Source: Trichoplax adhaerens (lineage: Eukaryota > Placozoa > Uniplacotomia > Trichoplacea > Trichoplacidae). From it: a stretch of DNA of 64,000 nt. Numbering within the stretch: position 1 is the first letter of the stretch; every line of letters begins with the position of its first letter. Made by a program: the position numbers and the translations under genes. Under the pieces are notes generated by a model. It ran no database searches. It saw nothing but the letters and a program-made list of their open reading frames with translations, and was not told where the DNA came from. This document shows positions 13,507 to 25,994 of this stretch, in pieces. The DNA lies in contig NW_002060943.1 of assembly GCF_000150275.1 (NCBI RefSeq), positions 8,130,066 to 8,194,065 on the forward strand. Reading direction: 5' to 3'.

Positions 13507-13797
13507 ATAAGGGAAGTTTCAGATAATATATGACATCACTTTAGGTCTCACTTTCAGCTTTGAACCATTTCATTTATCTGGAATATTATCAATTTTACTG
13601 CAGATCTTTTATACCATACTGAGTGAGGATTTTAAAAGTACTGTCGATAATTAAGAGGGGCTTCAGACGATATATCCCATCACTTTAGGTTTTAATCTCA
13701 GGTTTGAACTCTGTCATCTATCTGAAAAATTATCAATTTTACCCTAGTTCTTGTATCATATTAAGTGTGGACTTTGAAATTACTGTCAAGAATTATT
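13507..13797. repeat. Tandem duplication, 2 units of about 147 bp
   Basis: Unit 1 (about 13507-13652) and unit 2 (about 13653-13797) share in order: CTTCAGA(T/C)(A/G)ATATAT, CATCACTTTAGGT, TTTGAAC, CATTTATCTG(G)AA, ATTATCAATTTTAC, ATACTGAGTG(A/T)GGA(T/C)TTT and TACTGTC(G/A)A(T/G)AATTA. Mismatches and small indels are spread throughout, so the duplication is old. Confidence 0.85.
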
Positions 13798-14622
13798 TAA
13801 GAATTCGCTTGCCTCTAAATGGAAATAGTGTGAAATAGAGAAATTTGTAGACAGCGTTTTAATCTCATTGAGATATAATAATCTTTTCCGATGGGATAAG
13901 CAATCTCTGTACATGATAAAGAAATACTATCTATAAAGGATTATATTTTATACATAGTACAACTTAAAACTACTAGAAAGTCAATCATAGTACTAATCCG
14001 CAAACATATAAATAGAAGGAATTTTAATTAAAAACATGGAAAAGAAAAGTTTTCTCTTTCAAGAAGGATATTACGGTACTGTAGTCGTTTAATTAATTCT
14101 TTTTTACGTGATAAATGGTTGAATACAAGTTATAGCACTGTTTATTTCAAACTGAATTCTTCTTAAGCTAGAATACAAGACGATAAGTTAGATACCCGAT
14201 TTAATTTGATTGACAACATCATTTTAATCAATAATAACTAGGTTACAATAGAAGCAATCCGTATAGAAAATACATCAAGATACATTAAAGATAGAAGTAT
14301 TTAAATTAAAACTAATATTTTTACTTAGAATTTGAATTTGTTATAATGGTTTGATGGATATGAATAGTAAATGACGGATTTTAATGCTGGAATCAATCTT
14401 GACGTAATTTCACCTATTCAACTGAATAATCTTACAATAAAATATTGCAATTCCTCCTAGAAGGAATATGAGCGGATATCTTGATCAGAAACAAGCTGTA
14501 ATCCTTTTCATACAGTCTGATGGCGTAGGTAGCAACTTCATATCCATTCTTCTATGCCTATAGTTGATGTATTATTAACTCTATCCATAGGATAAAAGAA
14601 TTTTAATATTCCCATTTCGGTA

Positions 14623-15075
14623 GGTAAAACAATTCAGTTTAAACTCTTTTACTTTTCACTAATTTAATTCATTGCTGGCATTTTGGTTGACGCTTACGAT
14701 AGCATTGGACATACTAACAATGAATTTATAGAGCAAATCAATGCATCGTTTCTTCCCTTTACTGTATATTATTAGTATTTCAGTTGGTAAAACTATTGCC
14801 ATCAACCTCTTTTACTTTTCTCTCACTTCATTCATTCCACCCATTTTTGGTTACTCTTACAATAGCATTAGGCTTATTAACCATGAGCGTGTAGATCAAA
14901 TCAACCTATTAATTCTTCGCTATATACTGCTATTATTACTCTTTCAGTTTGAACTCTTTTCCTTTTCTCCAATTTAATTCATTACTCTCATTTTTACTTA
15001 CTCTTACAATAGCATTGAACTTATTAAAGGTGAACATGTTGAGCAAATCAATGTATTGATCCTTCCCTGTCTATT
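14623..15075. repeat. Tandem repeat, 3 units of about 150-160 bp
   Basis: Three units begin near 14623, 14783 and 14941. Shared blocks: CAGTTT(A/G)AACTCTTTT(A/C)CTTTTC, TTCATT(C/G)(A)CT, TTTTGGTTGACTCTTACAATAGCATT(G/A), CATACTAACAATGA-like, and GAGCAAATCAATG. The open frame at 14741-14977 crosses two units and is explained by the repeat. Confidence 0.8.
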
Positions 15076-16269
15076 TAAAATGACAACTGTTTAAAATCGT
15101 CTATTTATTACGTGTCGTGTAGATAATACCTACAGTCATGATGGCATAGAAAGAATATAATGTTGCACCTGCTGACTACCAGTTATGTTAGTATTGAAAT
15201 GATAATAATAACATGAAATTAGCGATTTGAAAGGATATTATGATTGCTAATTGATTATACCATTCTGCTAAAATCAATAGGCAAACAATGAAAATGGAAA
15301 GTCTTATTAAACTATTGAATTCATTCTTCATATGAGTCAAATACAACTACTTCAACTAAACGCATGATTATAATTGCCATATGCTGCACCCGAACAGTAG
15401 GAGGGAGGATTTAACATTCATCTTTATTTTTTGCCTTGATGGGGATCTTTTTCTATTCAATCGACGCATACTGATTAGCATATCTAAAATACAATAACAG
15501 GAAGAGATTGTTATTTTATTCTATATTACCTTGGCATTGAATCTAGCGGATGTTATCATCCATCATCATAGCTATACTGTCTTGCCATCATTATCATAAG
15601 GTTGCTATAAGTAGTTAGACACAGACACAAAAAAAATCCTGACATTAAAATTGTTTAAACTTGTTGTTTGACTGGCCCTTTGTTCAATTCTTGAATTCAA
15701 ATCAGTGCTTTTGTAACCATATTCAATCTATTTTATGATGTTGAGAATACTTTAATCAAGTTATTCCGACAGCAACATCGTTTAGCTTCAACAATTTATC
15801 TCACTTTGGGTACATTTACTTCTTTATTTTTTTCTAGCTTTTTTTAAAAACTTGACGAGAACGATTAGTCCGTATTTAAATCGATTCATTGCTTACCATC
15901 GATTTAATTTAATGTCCTTAATTGTCGACTTTATCAATTTGCTTAGCAACAATAAGAATATTAATAATGTAGATAAAATTTGAACTACTGTTCGTACGGA
16001 TCTTGACACTTTCTTTCCTAATGTATATTAATCTTAATGACGTTGGCTTGTTAGCTTAAACGATTACAACTTGGGAATATAGGCCATCTTTTCCTGGCTC
16101 ATTTTTTTTCTTCTTCCAGAAGAGTGAGTCATGATCGCTAATGCTCTCTTTTTCTTGTCAATCTTTTTAATCACTTTAGGTATGTTTCTTATTGATCCTA
16201 GTCTGTAGAATAGATGCTGACGACAACCATTGACATCATCAATTAAAGCCTATCTCTCGTATCGCTATA

Positions 16270-19218
16270 ATGGTGGCCATTACCTTTGCCTACTCGCCAA
16301 TACATATCCTTCCTATTCTGATTATCAGTTTATTATGGCCATGGGTATACTCCAATCAACTTGCTTTTGTCTCCAATGCCAATTATTCTAGTGATATTAT
16401 TGCTTTCCAAAGTGGTGATGTTGTCCTAGGTGGACTATTTTCAGTTCATTTCCATTATAATCCACTCAGTCGGAAGTGTGGTTATATTAGTGAACGCGGA
16501 GTGAAATGGGTACAAGCTATGATTTATACTATCGATCAAATTAATAATAATCAAAATATTCTACCCAATATTACTATTGGATTTGATATACGTGATACAT
16601 GCAGTAGTGCTAGTCATGCATTAGAAGAAAGTTTAGATTTTGTTATTTATTCACATCTTGAAGATAAACGTCGACGAAATGCATTATTAGGCAATATTTG
16701 TGGTAAAGATTTTACTCCCTCGAGCAATACTTATTATCAATCACCAGAGGTTCGCAATCAAACAGTAGCAAGTTCATTTAGTGCTATCCCTAACATTGCT
16801 GCGGTCATCGGTGGCCGTAGTAGTCGTGTTTCCATTGCTGTTGCTAGCTTATTAAGTAATTTCGATATTGCTCAAATTAGTTATGCATCAACAAGTCGAT
16901 TACTAAGCGATACTATTCAATACAAGTCGTTTTTTCGCACAGTACCAACCGATGAAAATCAAGCTAAAGCCATCGTCGATATTGTGAAACATTTTAATTG
17001 GACTTATGTTTCCACTGTGGCTGTCGATGATAGTTATGGACGTTTAGCGGTGAGTAGCTTTCAGAAAAAAGCAGCTGCTCATGGCATTTGTATCGCAGTC
17101 GATCAACGCTTTCCAAGTCAAAATAATAAACAAGCTATTCGCGAAATTGTTGCTGCATTAAAAGCAGCCAATTCCGCTAAGGTAATAATCTTATTTTGTG
17201 CCGAATATGAAGCAATCGACTTCCTAGAAGAGGCAAGTAATCAAAATTTAACTGATCGTATCTTTATTGGTTCTGATGCCTGGGGTGATTCTCCTAAAGT
17301 TGCAGCACTACGACGCGAAATTGTCCAAGGGATGCTTGGTGTTGTCTTAAATGGTAAGCATATACCCAAATTTGAAGATTATTTAAAAACATTAAATCTA
17401 TGCAATAATCAACGTAATCCATGGTTTCAACAATTATGGTATGCTAAAAGTCAGCAAAATGATATTGCATTTGATCCAAGTGATTGTGTTATCCCACCTG
17501 AGTTTCATTTAAATTATACCGATACTTTTTATCGAGAAAATAGCAAAGTTGTCTATGTCATGGATGCCATCTATGCAGTAGCACATGCTCTACATAATAT
17601 GCTGGAATGTACCACTACCTATTGTAAAGCATTCAACAACTCACAAATTGATCGTACTGCCTTTATAAAATACATCCAGAATGTTACTTTTAATGCCATC
17701 TCGGTCAAAGATTTCCATTTTAGCCCTGAAGGCGATGCTTTAGGCGTCTACGAAATTCGTAATTTACAGCCAAGTTTAACCGATCCCAATCAATTGCAAT
17801 TTACAACCGTAGGCGAATGGGATATGTCGCAAACGAATGGAATGGAATTAACTTTAAATAATAAGAAAGTGACATGGTCGACCGCTAATCCTAATCGAGT
17901 CCCTAAATCACGTTGTAGTGAGGACTGTCTACCGGGTACTTATCGAAAATTTAGCAGTATTATATCATGTTGCTGGGAATGTCTTCCCTGCTCTCGCAAA
18001 ACCATTTCCAATTTTACGAATGCTGGCAATTGTGAAGTTTGCCTACCAGGTAACATGCCTAATGCTAATTTATCTGATTGCATCGATAAACCACCGGTTA
18101 TTATTCGATGGGGTGATATCTTATCCATTATCGTTTTAGTATTGGTCGGTGTTACATTTATTTTCATTTTGTTGACATGGGCCATCTTGATTAAATATCG
18201 TCATTCACCTATTGCTAAAGCATCCAATTTATTACTATCCCATTTTCTGCTGATTGGTATCTCCATTTGCAATCTTACACCGATTGCTTTTATTGCCCCA
18301 CCGACCGTTTTCATTTGTAACTTGACATTATTCATATTTAGCTTTGCTATTTCACTAGTAATGTCGACGATCATGGCTAAAACCAATAGAATATCCAAGA
18401 TCTTTCATAGTGCATTAAGTTTTGCACGCAATCCATCCGCATTCTTGAGAAATAGCACTCAAGCAGCATTTGTACTAATTTTAACCAGTATTGAAGCTAC
18501 CATTTGTACCATCGCTACTTTTACTGATAGAATCGAAGTCATTCGCCATTTATCTTCGACTGACGACGTATACTTGCGCTGTGAATCTAAAACCAAGATT
18601 GGCTATAGCATCGCGGTTGGTTATCTTGCTATCTTAAATATTATTTGTGTCTATTTAGCCTTTAAGACTCGAAAATTACCAGAGAATTATAACGAAGCCA
18701 AATATGTTAGTTTTACATCGTTAATTATGATGTGCATTATTTTTACCATGATACCAGCTTATTTTGGTACATCAGGCCCATTCCAAGCTGCGGTAGCCTC
18801 GTTTGGCATGATAACATTTGCTATTGCTGTCCTCTTATGTATGTTCTTGCCCAAGATTTATATAATTATCTTTAAGCCTGAATTAAATACCAAGGAACGC
18901 GCTATGATGGATTTAGCAAGTTTTACTTTTAGCAATGCTAATAACAATAATTATTTGTCGGCGCCTAATAGCAGGCGGCCTTCAGTTAAAAGATCATCGG
19001 CTCCAGCAACTTTAGTGGGTAATGATCTTTGCAATAATCATGAAATGTCGCATTCTTCACCTTATTATTTCGGTAGTCGAGCACTCCGACTTTCAATTAG
19101 TGATCAGCCTGTTATAAATACTAAACAACTTACACCAGATTCTGCATCTATACCCACGATCTTGGTTGAGGATAATCTTGAATGCAAGACCGAAACTACA
19201 AGTGATTCATCTACATGA
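16270..19218 (+). CDS. mGluR-like class C GPCR, copy 2 (intronless)
   Basis: A 982-residue uninterrupted frame. Order: signal peptide (about 1-29), Venus-flytrap ligand domain (about 45-540), nine-cysteine linker (about 549-610, CCWECLPC), seven-helix domain (about 615-867) with FKTRKLPENYNEA in the intracellular loop and FLPKIYIIIFKPELN after helix 7, then a Ser/Thr-rich tail of about 110 residues. Compared with mGluR1, the amino-acid backbone-binding residues are kept (S165 as S185, T188 as T208, D208 as D228, Y236 as Y256, D318 as D336, and K409 as K426). The distal-carboxylate arginine R78 is replaced by W80. It is predicted to be a plasma-membrane amino-acid-type receptor, but glutamate selectivity is not supported. 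Copies 2 and 3 are close paralogues from a tandem duplication. Confidence 0.96.
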   Translation: MVAITFAYSPIHILPILIISLLWPWVYSNQLAFVSNANYSSDIIAFQSGDVVLGGLFSVHFHYNPLSRKCGYISERGVKWVQAMIYTIDQINNNQNILPNITIGFDIRDTCSSASHALEESLDFVIYSHLEDKRRRNALLGNICGKDFTPSSNTYYQSPEVRNQTVASSFSAIPNIAAVIGGRSSRVSIAVASLLSNFDIAQISYASTSRLLSDTIQYKSFFRTVPTDENQAKAIVDIVKHFNWTYVSTVAVDDSYGRLAVSSFQKKAAAHGICIAVDQRFPSQNNKQAIREIVAALKAANSAKVIILFCAEYEAIDFLEEASNQNLTDRIFIGSDAWGDSPKVAALRREIVQGMLGVVLNGKHIPKFEDYLKTLNLCNNQRNPWFQQLWYAKSQQNDIAFDPSDCVIPPEFHLNYTDTFYRENSKVVYVMDAIYAVAHALHNMLECTTTYCKAFNNSQIDRTAFIKYIQNVTFNAISVKDFHFSPEGDALGVYEIRNLQPSLTDPNQLQFTTVGEWDMSQTNGMELTLNNKKVTWSTANPNRVPKSRCSEDCLPGTYRKFSSIISCCWECLPCSRKTISNFTNAGNCEVCLPGNMPNANLSDCIDKPPVIIRWGDILSIIVLVLVGVTFIFILLTWAILIKYRHSPIAKASNLLLSHFLLIGISICNLTPIAFIAPPTVFICNLTLFIFSFAISLVMSTIMAKTNRISKIFHSALSFARNPSAFLRNSTQAAFVLILTSIEATICTIATFTDRIEVIRHLSSTDDVYLRCESKTKIGYSIAVGYLAILNIICVYLAFKTRKLPENYNEAKYVSFTSLIMMCIIFTMIPAYFGTSGPFQAAVASFGMITFAIAVLLCMFLPKIYIIIFKPELNTKERAMMDLASFTFSNANNNNYLSAPNSRRPSVKRSSAPATLVGNDLCNNHEMSHSSPYYFGSRALRLSISDQPVINTKQLTPDSASIPTILVEDNLECKTETTSDSST

Positions 19219-19369
19219 TTTACATTAGAGCTTGAAATTTTTAAGCTACGACTAAAGTCTTTATGAAGAGCATCACTGTTTACTTTTAAACTATCTTCAG
19301 TATATTTTGGAAATTCTTAGAATCAGGATTATTTCGTACTAAATTAAGTTCAGTATCGGCCTGATGATA

Positions 19370-19750
19370 ACTTGGATATCAAGCTTAGAACTATTCATAC
19401 TACACTTCTGAATCTCAAACATATCGGTAGCATATCATAGAAGAGTTATGTCCATATCAAACAAAACTTGAGTATCATGCTAAAATGGCTTGCGATGTTT
19501 CGAATATCGTATTTTAAATTTTTGAAGTAGATTTACCTCGTTATAGAACAGATTTTGAAATTGGGCTGGAAATGGTTGGTTAGTTACCTTTATAATGGCC
19601 ATACTTAAAGTCTGTGAGCGATATCAAGCTAGAAGCTAATTACGCACATCATAGCAATGGATCTTTTTAGTTTTAGAAACCTTTAAATAATGGTAAATCA
19701 GTATCATAACCCAAAATGGCCAAAGATGTCGAGAACGGAAAATCCTCCTA
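19370..19750. repeat. Degenerate tandem duplication, 2 units of about 240 bp
   Basis: GATATCAAGCTTAGAACTA near 19376 recurs as GATATCAAGCTAGAAGCTA near 19620. GTATCATGCTAAAATGGC near 19472 recurs as GTATCATAACCCAAAATGGC near 19702, each followed by GATGT. The pieces between align poorly, so the call rests on order and spacing. Confidence 0.4.
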
Positions 19751-21661
19751 GCCTGTCAACGTTATGTTGTTATGATTTGAAATAACAGCATGGATTTTAT
19801 TCCACCTTCTCTATGCACACATATACATTATATGTTATACGATCAATACTAAGGCAGAATCGACTTACTACTCAATATGGTTACCACGGTTATATTTCCT
19901 ACTTGAAGCTCTGCTTTAAGTTGGTTATGATAGATCATTAAACCTATTCACAACCCATCATAGTGGCTTGGTAAAAATTAAGTTTCATATTGAACAGACT
20001 GATTTAAGTTAATTATGGTCAAAATTAAGGCAAAATATGTTTACTATTCGTCATAATATTATGGCAATAATTGACTTCATTACTTTGATATATTAATATC
20101 CTTAACGAATCAATTCCAGTGGTAATCAGCTCGATTTTCAACATCATTACAAAAACTACCAGTACCGCATTTGGTATTCAAATCTCTTATACTGACGTAT
20201 CCATTCCAATCTATCTTGATATTATGGTCGCAATAAAATGTTGGTAATCTGGCAGCATGAAATTTAGACAACACTAAAGTAGGCTCATATCTTGATCTTA
20301 AACACTATAGTTCTAACATGAAGCTGGATGTAAATTTTCAATATACTTCTATATAACTTATGTAATGTAACTGAGATCGGATGGAAGAAAAACTCCGATG
20401 AAGATATCGAATAATCAACAAATTTGGCCTATATTATTGCTGGATAACTCCATAAATCAGAGCAGTATCAATTTAGATCTATTTAATTGTCACATGTATA
20501 GTTTTATAATGGCAAAGCATTATGGCATAGTAGCCTGATAGTCTGTTAACATAAACGTCATACGCTACTAACGACTTAAAGTGGACATTTAAAATAACTG
20601 TCAAGTAAATTGTTAGCCTTGATATGATTATTTTTTTATCACTTCAGAATTAGCTATAAGGACTTCTATTTCTTCAGATATAGAGGGTTATTTAGTTAGA
20701 TAAGATTTCTATGATAGGCTTTTAGATATTATATCTCACTAAGCATAAATTAGCTTTTCCAGTCTATTACAGGGTAGCAATATATTGCTTGAATATTCTA
20801 TCTTTTCCACAAAAAATTATCTAGCAGAGATATAATTTATAATCAACGCAAATTAATGATAAAATGTAGAGATACTTTGTGATAAATTAATAACTTTAAC
20901 AAGCTAAAGAAATGTACTGTATAGTATTTGTGTTTAATACATTTAGTTTTCTCTACTATAACCTAACCCGACATTGCACACCTTTTCATTTCTAGAAGTC
21001 TTTATATGTAAATGGCGAATTACCTATTTTAGTATCAATAACTGATACACAGAAATAAGTAAATGACTTTATTATCATTACATTACCATAGAATATATTG
21101 GACTATGTCTTTCGGCAACCAGAACTTGGAATTAATGAAAAGTTTTTCATCGTAACATAATCTCTTTATTTCTCTGTTCAACTTATACTGTATTTTGGAA
21201 AGTAATTTTAAGATTACAGCGGATGGTATAAAATGTATCTTTCGCTTGAAATAAAGTTAATATATTGTTATAGCGATCATGATGATATAATTAAGACATA
21301 TTCGATATATTCATCATATTTCGCTAGTAGTTAATTTATGTTCTACTCAGTTCTATCTGTCATTTTTAACAACTCTCATACTTTTACTTTAAATTATTGA
21401 ATTGCCAAGAATTGATTAAATCTTCTTCTAACGACTTATCTATACTATTCTCCTTACGGAATAATTTCGTTTAATATCATAATGTTGTCAGCTAATTTAT
21501 ATTGAATGAACGATTTATTAATTGGTCCTGTTGAAATCATTTTATTATTAATTTTTACGCTCTATGCGATTACTTGTACAAGATCATTCCCAGCAACATA
21601 TTAGTCACTATTAATTCTATAGTCGTTAAAATTATTAAATCTCAATAAAATGATTATTAAG

Positions 21662-22325
21662 AAATGAGTAAGAGGCGAGCGATATTGACTTGGCTACGAT
21701 ACCAAATTTTAAAATCTTGATTTTTGTTTTAAGCCGAACGATGTTGGAGATAAAGAGATAGGCATGCTAAATGGAAATAAAGCCGCTAAGTATCCAAGTT
21801 CTGGGAGATACTTGATAGGTATTTTTTACTCTATCAAGAAATGCATAGGAGGGTAAGGATGCTAAAATATCCTGATTTTTATATTAAGTATGGCGATGGT
21901 GCTATAGAGAATAGTGAAATAGCTATCACGAATATAAGTAAAACTGCTAAGCATCAGGAAGTTTAAAAGTGACAGATATAATAGTATACTTTATCTATCA
22001 AGAAATGCATAGTAAAAGATGAATAAGATCTTTTGGCCACGATACAAAATATTTAAATCTTGATTTCTACATGAACGTAAACGATATTAACAATACGGAA
22101 TAGCCATTTCGAATAGGAGTAAAATTGTCAAGTATCCGAAATCCTAATAGACGTTTGATAATATGACGACCTTTTTGCTCTGTCAGGAATGTACAATAAG
22201 AGAAGAACAAAATTCGTTGGCTAGGATATCAAGCATTAAATTTTTAATATCTATATTAGGCCGAACAGTTTTAAGAATAATTGAATAGCCATTCCAAATG
22301 GGAATAAAACCGCTATTTATAGCAT
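21662..22325. repeat. Tandem repeat, about 4 units of 165-185 bp
   Basis: Units start near 21662, 21850, 22014 and 22199 (the last is partial). Shared blocks in order: TTGGC(C/T)A(C/G)GATA(C)CAA, AAATCTTGATTTCTA, TTA(A/G)GCCGAACGAT, GAATAGCCAT(T)(T/C)C(G/A)AAT(A/G)GGA(A/G)TAAAA(C/T)(C)GCTAAGTATC and CTATCAAGAAATGCATAG. No open frame persists across the units. Confidence 0.85.
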
Positions 22326-25300
22326 CATACCATAGGGATTAGGGTTGAATTAGCAGTAACTAGAAACATTTGTGGAAATTACTGTCCCTATCAATTACGT
22401 TCCTTTACAGTATGTTAAAATTTTTTATTTAGAAAAAGCAAGGGCTAGAATTACTAAAAGTAGCTAAAACTTTGGTTTACCAGGTAAATAGATTTAATAA
22501 AAGGAATGTCTGTTGGGTGATGCCGAATTTTCCTTTATTTATTAGCTTTGATCTAGTGAAAGTCCTATCGATCATGATTTGGTAGCATTTTATATTTAGA
22601 TCAAAAAATTGCCTACAAGTTTGTTATTAGAGACAGAAATTATGGAAGAAGCTTCAATCTTTTCCTATTCGAATACTTTAACTACAGTATAAGAGATATG
22701 CACAATATGCGCTGTCTATCCAATATCATTCCTGATAAATATTTTAATTTCATAGTATTTTTATCAAACAGCAATTAAATTTTTCGATTGAAATTTATTT
22801 AAGAATTAATCATGATGTATCCTTAGTTTCATTGCTCATACAGCATCTAAATCCTAGTATTAAATCTAACCTGTATAATTATCTTGATGCTATAGCTCAA
22901 TTTCTTTGTTTTTTAATTGAATTTCATTTTCTCCTTGGATGACTTGGATATTTGTTGATGGTTCAAGACAGCCCTTAGTAACCTTGCTCATTAATTATTA
23001 CGATAACGGATGCCTAATCAGTATTATAGTCATATCCTTAAATTAATGAATGAACTAACTTATTAAAATAAAACAAATACCGAATAGTTTTGTAGATAAG
23101 CTCCTACTTTTCGGTTTAGATGGATCCACTTTGAATAGAAATTTTTGTATTATTTCTAACTTGACGCTTGCTTTTGTTTATTCATTATTAATTCATATCG
23201 TTCGTCTCCATTATCTTTTCAATAGATTTTGTTTTATACTTTGTAAACTATCACGTAAAATATTTGAATCCATCGTTATAAGTACTTGAGTTGATTAGAT
23301 AACAAGCCGTTAATATCGATACTAGGGTAGTCTATTCGATGGTTAAAGATTACAGTATTGGAAAAAGATTATTTGTAGGAAACTATCTTATGCTATAATG
23401 AATTTTAAAATGTAGTAAACCTGTTTATGAACTTTATGTAAATTACTTTATACATCAAGTTATATGTCAAATTACGTCTTGTATAATAAACATAACCATT
23501 AACGCTATTAGATCAACTCTAGTTGTAAATTTAGTACATCTACTTCTTGCTATATTAAATGAGATCAGTAAGCATTACGTGGGTAATTTAATTCTGTAAA
23601 TCAAACAAATTTGCCTATTGATTCATTTAAGATCATTTTATATTCAAGATTGAATACAAATAGTATCCGATTACTTGGAGAAAATGAAAATATTTTCACA
23701 GATAATAAATTACATAATCCTACTGTGTATTTTATATATGGATTAAAATTTCATATTGAACTAGGGTAATAACTATTTCCGTATCACTAAAATTAGACTA
23801 TTTTCGAGTAATCAATAGCAATTATCCCCATATCGAGTTCTTCTAGTTTAAATCTTATCGAAAAAGATACTTCGCTAGTAAACAATACGTAAAAAGCAAA
23901 TTATATGTTTCTAATTAAGAAGCTTGTTTACTTCTTCGATACCGGAATTGTAACCTATATCGTACTGTATATTGAAGTTGATCTACTGTATATCTATTCT
24001 AAATTTATTAGAGAGCTAATATCGCTGTGAGTGATTAATTCATTTGTATTTTCCATATATTACATGGCTTCTATAATGTTATCTAAACGTATTTACACGT
24101 ATTTAGGTTTATCGAAAAAGTTTCGTTTTCTGACATTGATGTCCTTGAAAGATGCCATTCATCTTAATGCAGTAAATTACGTAAATGATTTATGTATTAA
24201 CTTTGGCTAAACCGTGCGTAAAATTATACATAGCTATGTATACTTGTTAAATATTTACAGTAGGGACTTGAAAATTTTGTTCATAAATGTATTTACGCAT
24301 ATTTAGTTTTCAAGATCATTACAGTAAACTGAAGTAGCTATTTCCTGATATATAACAAATGAAAAATATCAATCAAAAGATATAATACTGAAAGCAGACA
24401 AGTATCCACGGTACAATAAATATAGTATCCGACTTCAAAAACAATGTAAGTATACGGAATACAGCGTATAATCATCACTTATTTATCAGTTAGAAACTGA
24501 AATGAGTAATTATGAATACAGTAATTTTAACTTGTATCGGAGTTTAGGTGAAATAAAACGATTTTAGTGAATTTTCTAACGGGCACGTATAACCGTAAAG
24601 TAAAATTGAAATGTAGTAAACTCATCTGTTAAAATTAACAAAAATCAATAAATAAGGTTAAAGCTCGGAGTAATATTTTCGGAATGCCAGTAAAATCTAG
24701 GTATATTACGTTATTAATATCTTGTTCACAATAACCTGTATTTATATGAATAATATTTACTGTTATGAAAGATAGGTTTAATACAGCAGAATTATCCGCT
24801 AGTTTTCCGACAATAAATACGCATGCTGGATGACGTTACTATTGATGATGGGTTATTTTCGTAATGCTTTAAGGGTCAAAAGGGCTATCCCTATCCTATA
24901 TTGATATTTTGATCTATGGAACGAATCAAATATGATCTAGATATCATTTTTTTTCGGGTTAAGAGTCTCCCAGATAATGATACAAATTGTGATTGTATTG
25001 ATATGGCTGTATTAGAACTCGATTTAATGTGACTATAGAACAAACCAGTATGGACATTACCGTACCTTAACTATTATAACAAGCGGAAGGATATAAGTCT
25101 CAAAATTAAAAGGTATACGTGATGAATAATTATTCAGTATCAGTAACTCTTGTACCATATTAAAAGTAAGATGGAGGGTAGAAATAATAGTTAATTACCA
25201 GAGTTAAAAGATATAGGCAAACAACGATCATAATACTGATAGTTTATTTATTACCAAATGGATATTATTGAAAATTCGCATTAAAACTTCAAATATCGAT

Positions 25301-25994
25301 AAAGTCGTGTCACTTAGTGTCTGTGAAGTAGATCATAAATATAGAATAAATTCTGTTATTATCATTCTAATAAAGGAAAATAGTGGTATTGAATTGTATT
25401 TATAATGCACCTGCTGGTAGGCAAATATGAAATATTATTGTACTTTAAAATTCATGAGGCATTAATAAATAACTTACTCCTAGAGTTTTCCCTATGATTT
25501 AAAATTATTGCGCTGGTAATACTATTATTCTCTATGCGATTTACAGTGAAATGAATTTAAGTAAACAATTTAATTTTCTCTAAGCTATTTAAGTATTCAG
25601 CCGAAAGAGGTGAAAGAAAATAAGGAAGAAAATTTTTAGTGCTGCCATTGCGTGCTACCTGATAAATTATGGTATCGGTAAAATACGTTGATTGAATTTA
25701 TGTGTATATCAAATGTAATCTTACCTATATTCTAGGAAGAAATGATCAAGTACAAGATCATTTTAAAATATATAAAGTCATCTAATAAGTCTATCGATGT
25801 TCGTCATTGAAAAGCTTATATTAAATCTATCCAATCTTTAAGTGAATTATCCGAATCGTTATCATCAAGGAAATTTTTTCAAATAGTTTTTAGAACCTAG
25901 ATTATAACATTCCATATTACCTTGACCAATTGGATATCTATTGAATATTGTGATCTCGACGATCATATAATTGCTATCATTTAAACCACTAAAA

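Larger units (their letters stand above)
8753..16269. other. 7.5 kb gene-free spacer between receptors 1 and 2
   Basis: No convincing coding sequence on either strand. It holds several independent, diverged tandem repeats (listed separately at 8819, 9600, 11049, 13507 and 14623). The 78-residue frame at 14741-14977 lies inside one of these repeats and looks like chance. A T-rich tract precedes the receptor 2 start, but no promoter element can be defended. Confidence 0.6.
19219..25994. other. 6.8 kb gene-free spacer between receptors 2 and 3
   Basis: A+T-rich with no credible coding frame on either strand. It contains a weak two-unit repeat (19370-19750) and a clear four-unit repeat (21662-22325). 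The rest shows no feature I can support. The flanks must hold the receptor 2 3' UTR and the receptor 3 promoter. Confidence 0.6.

Noticed and set aside
14741-14977. 78-residue hydrophobic plus-strand frame
   Set aside because: It lies inside a three-unit tandem repeat and opens by chance in T-rich sequence.
17918-18398. Frames on both strands inside receptor 2 (and the equivalent set inside receptor 3 at 27305-28651)
   Set aside because: They are shadows of the receptor coding frame; the matching positions in the two paralogues reflect shared sequence, not extra genes.
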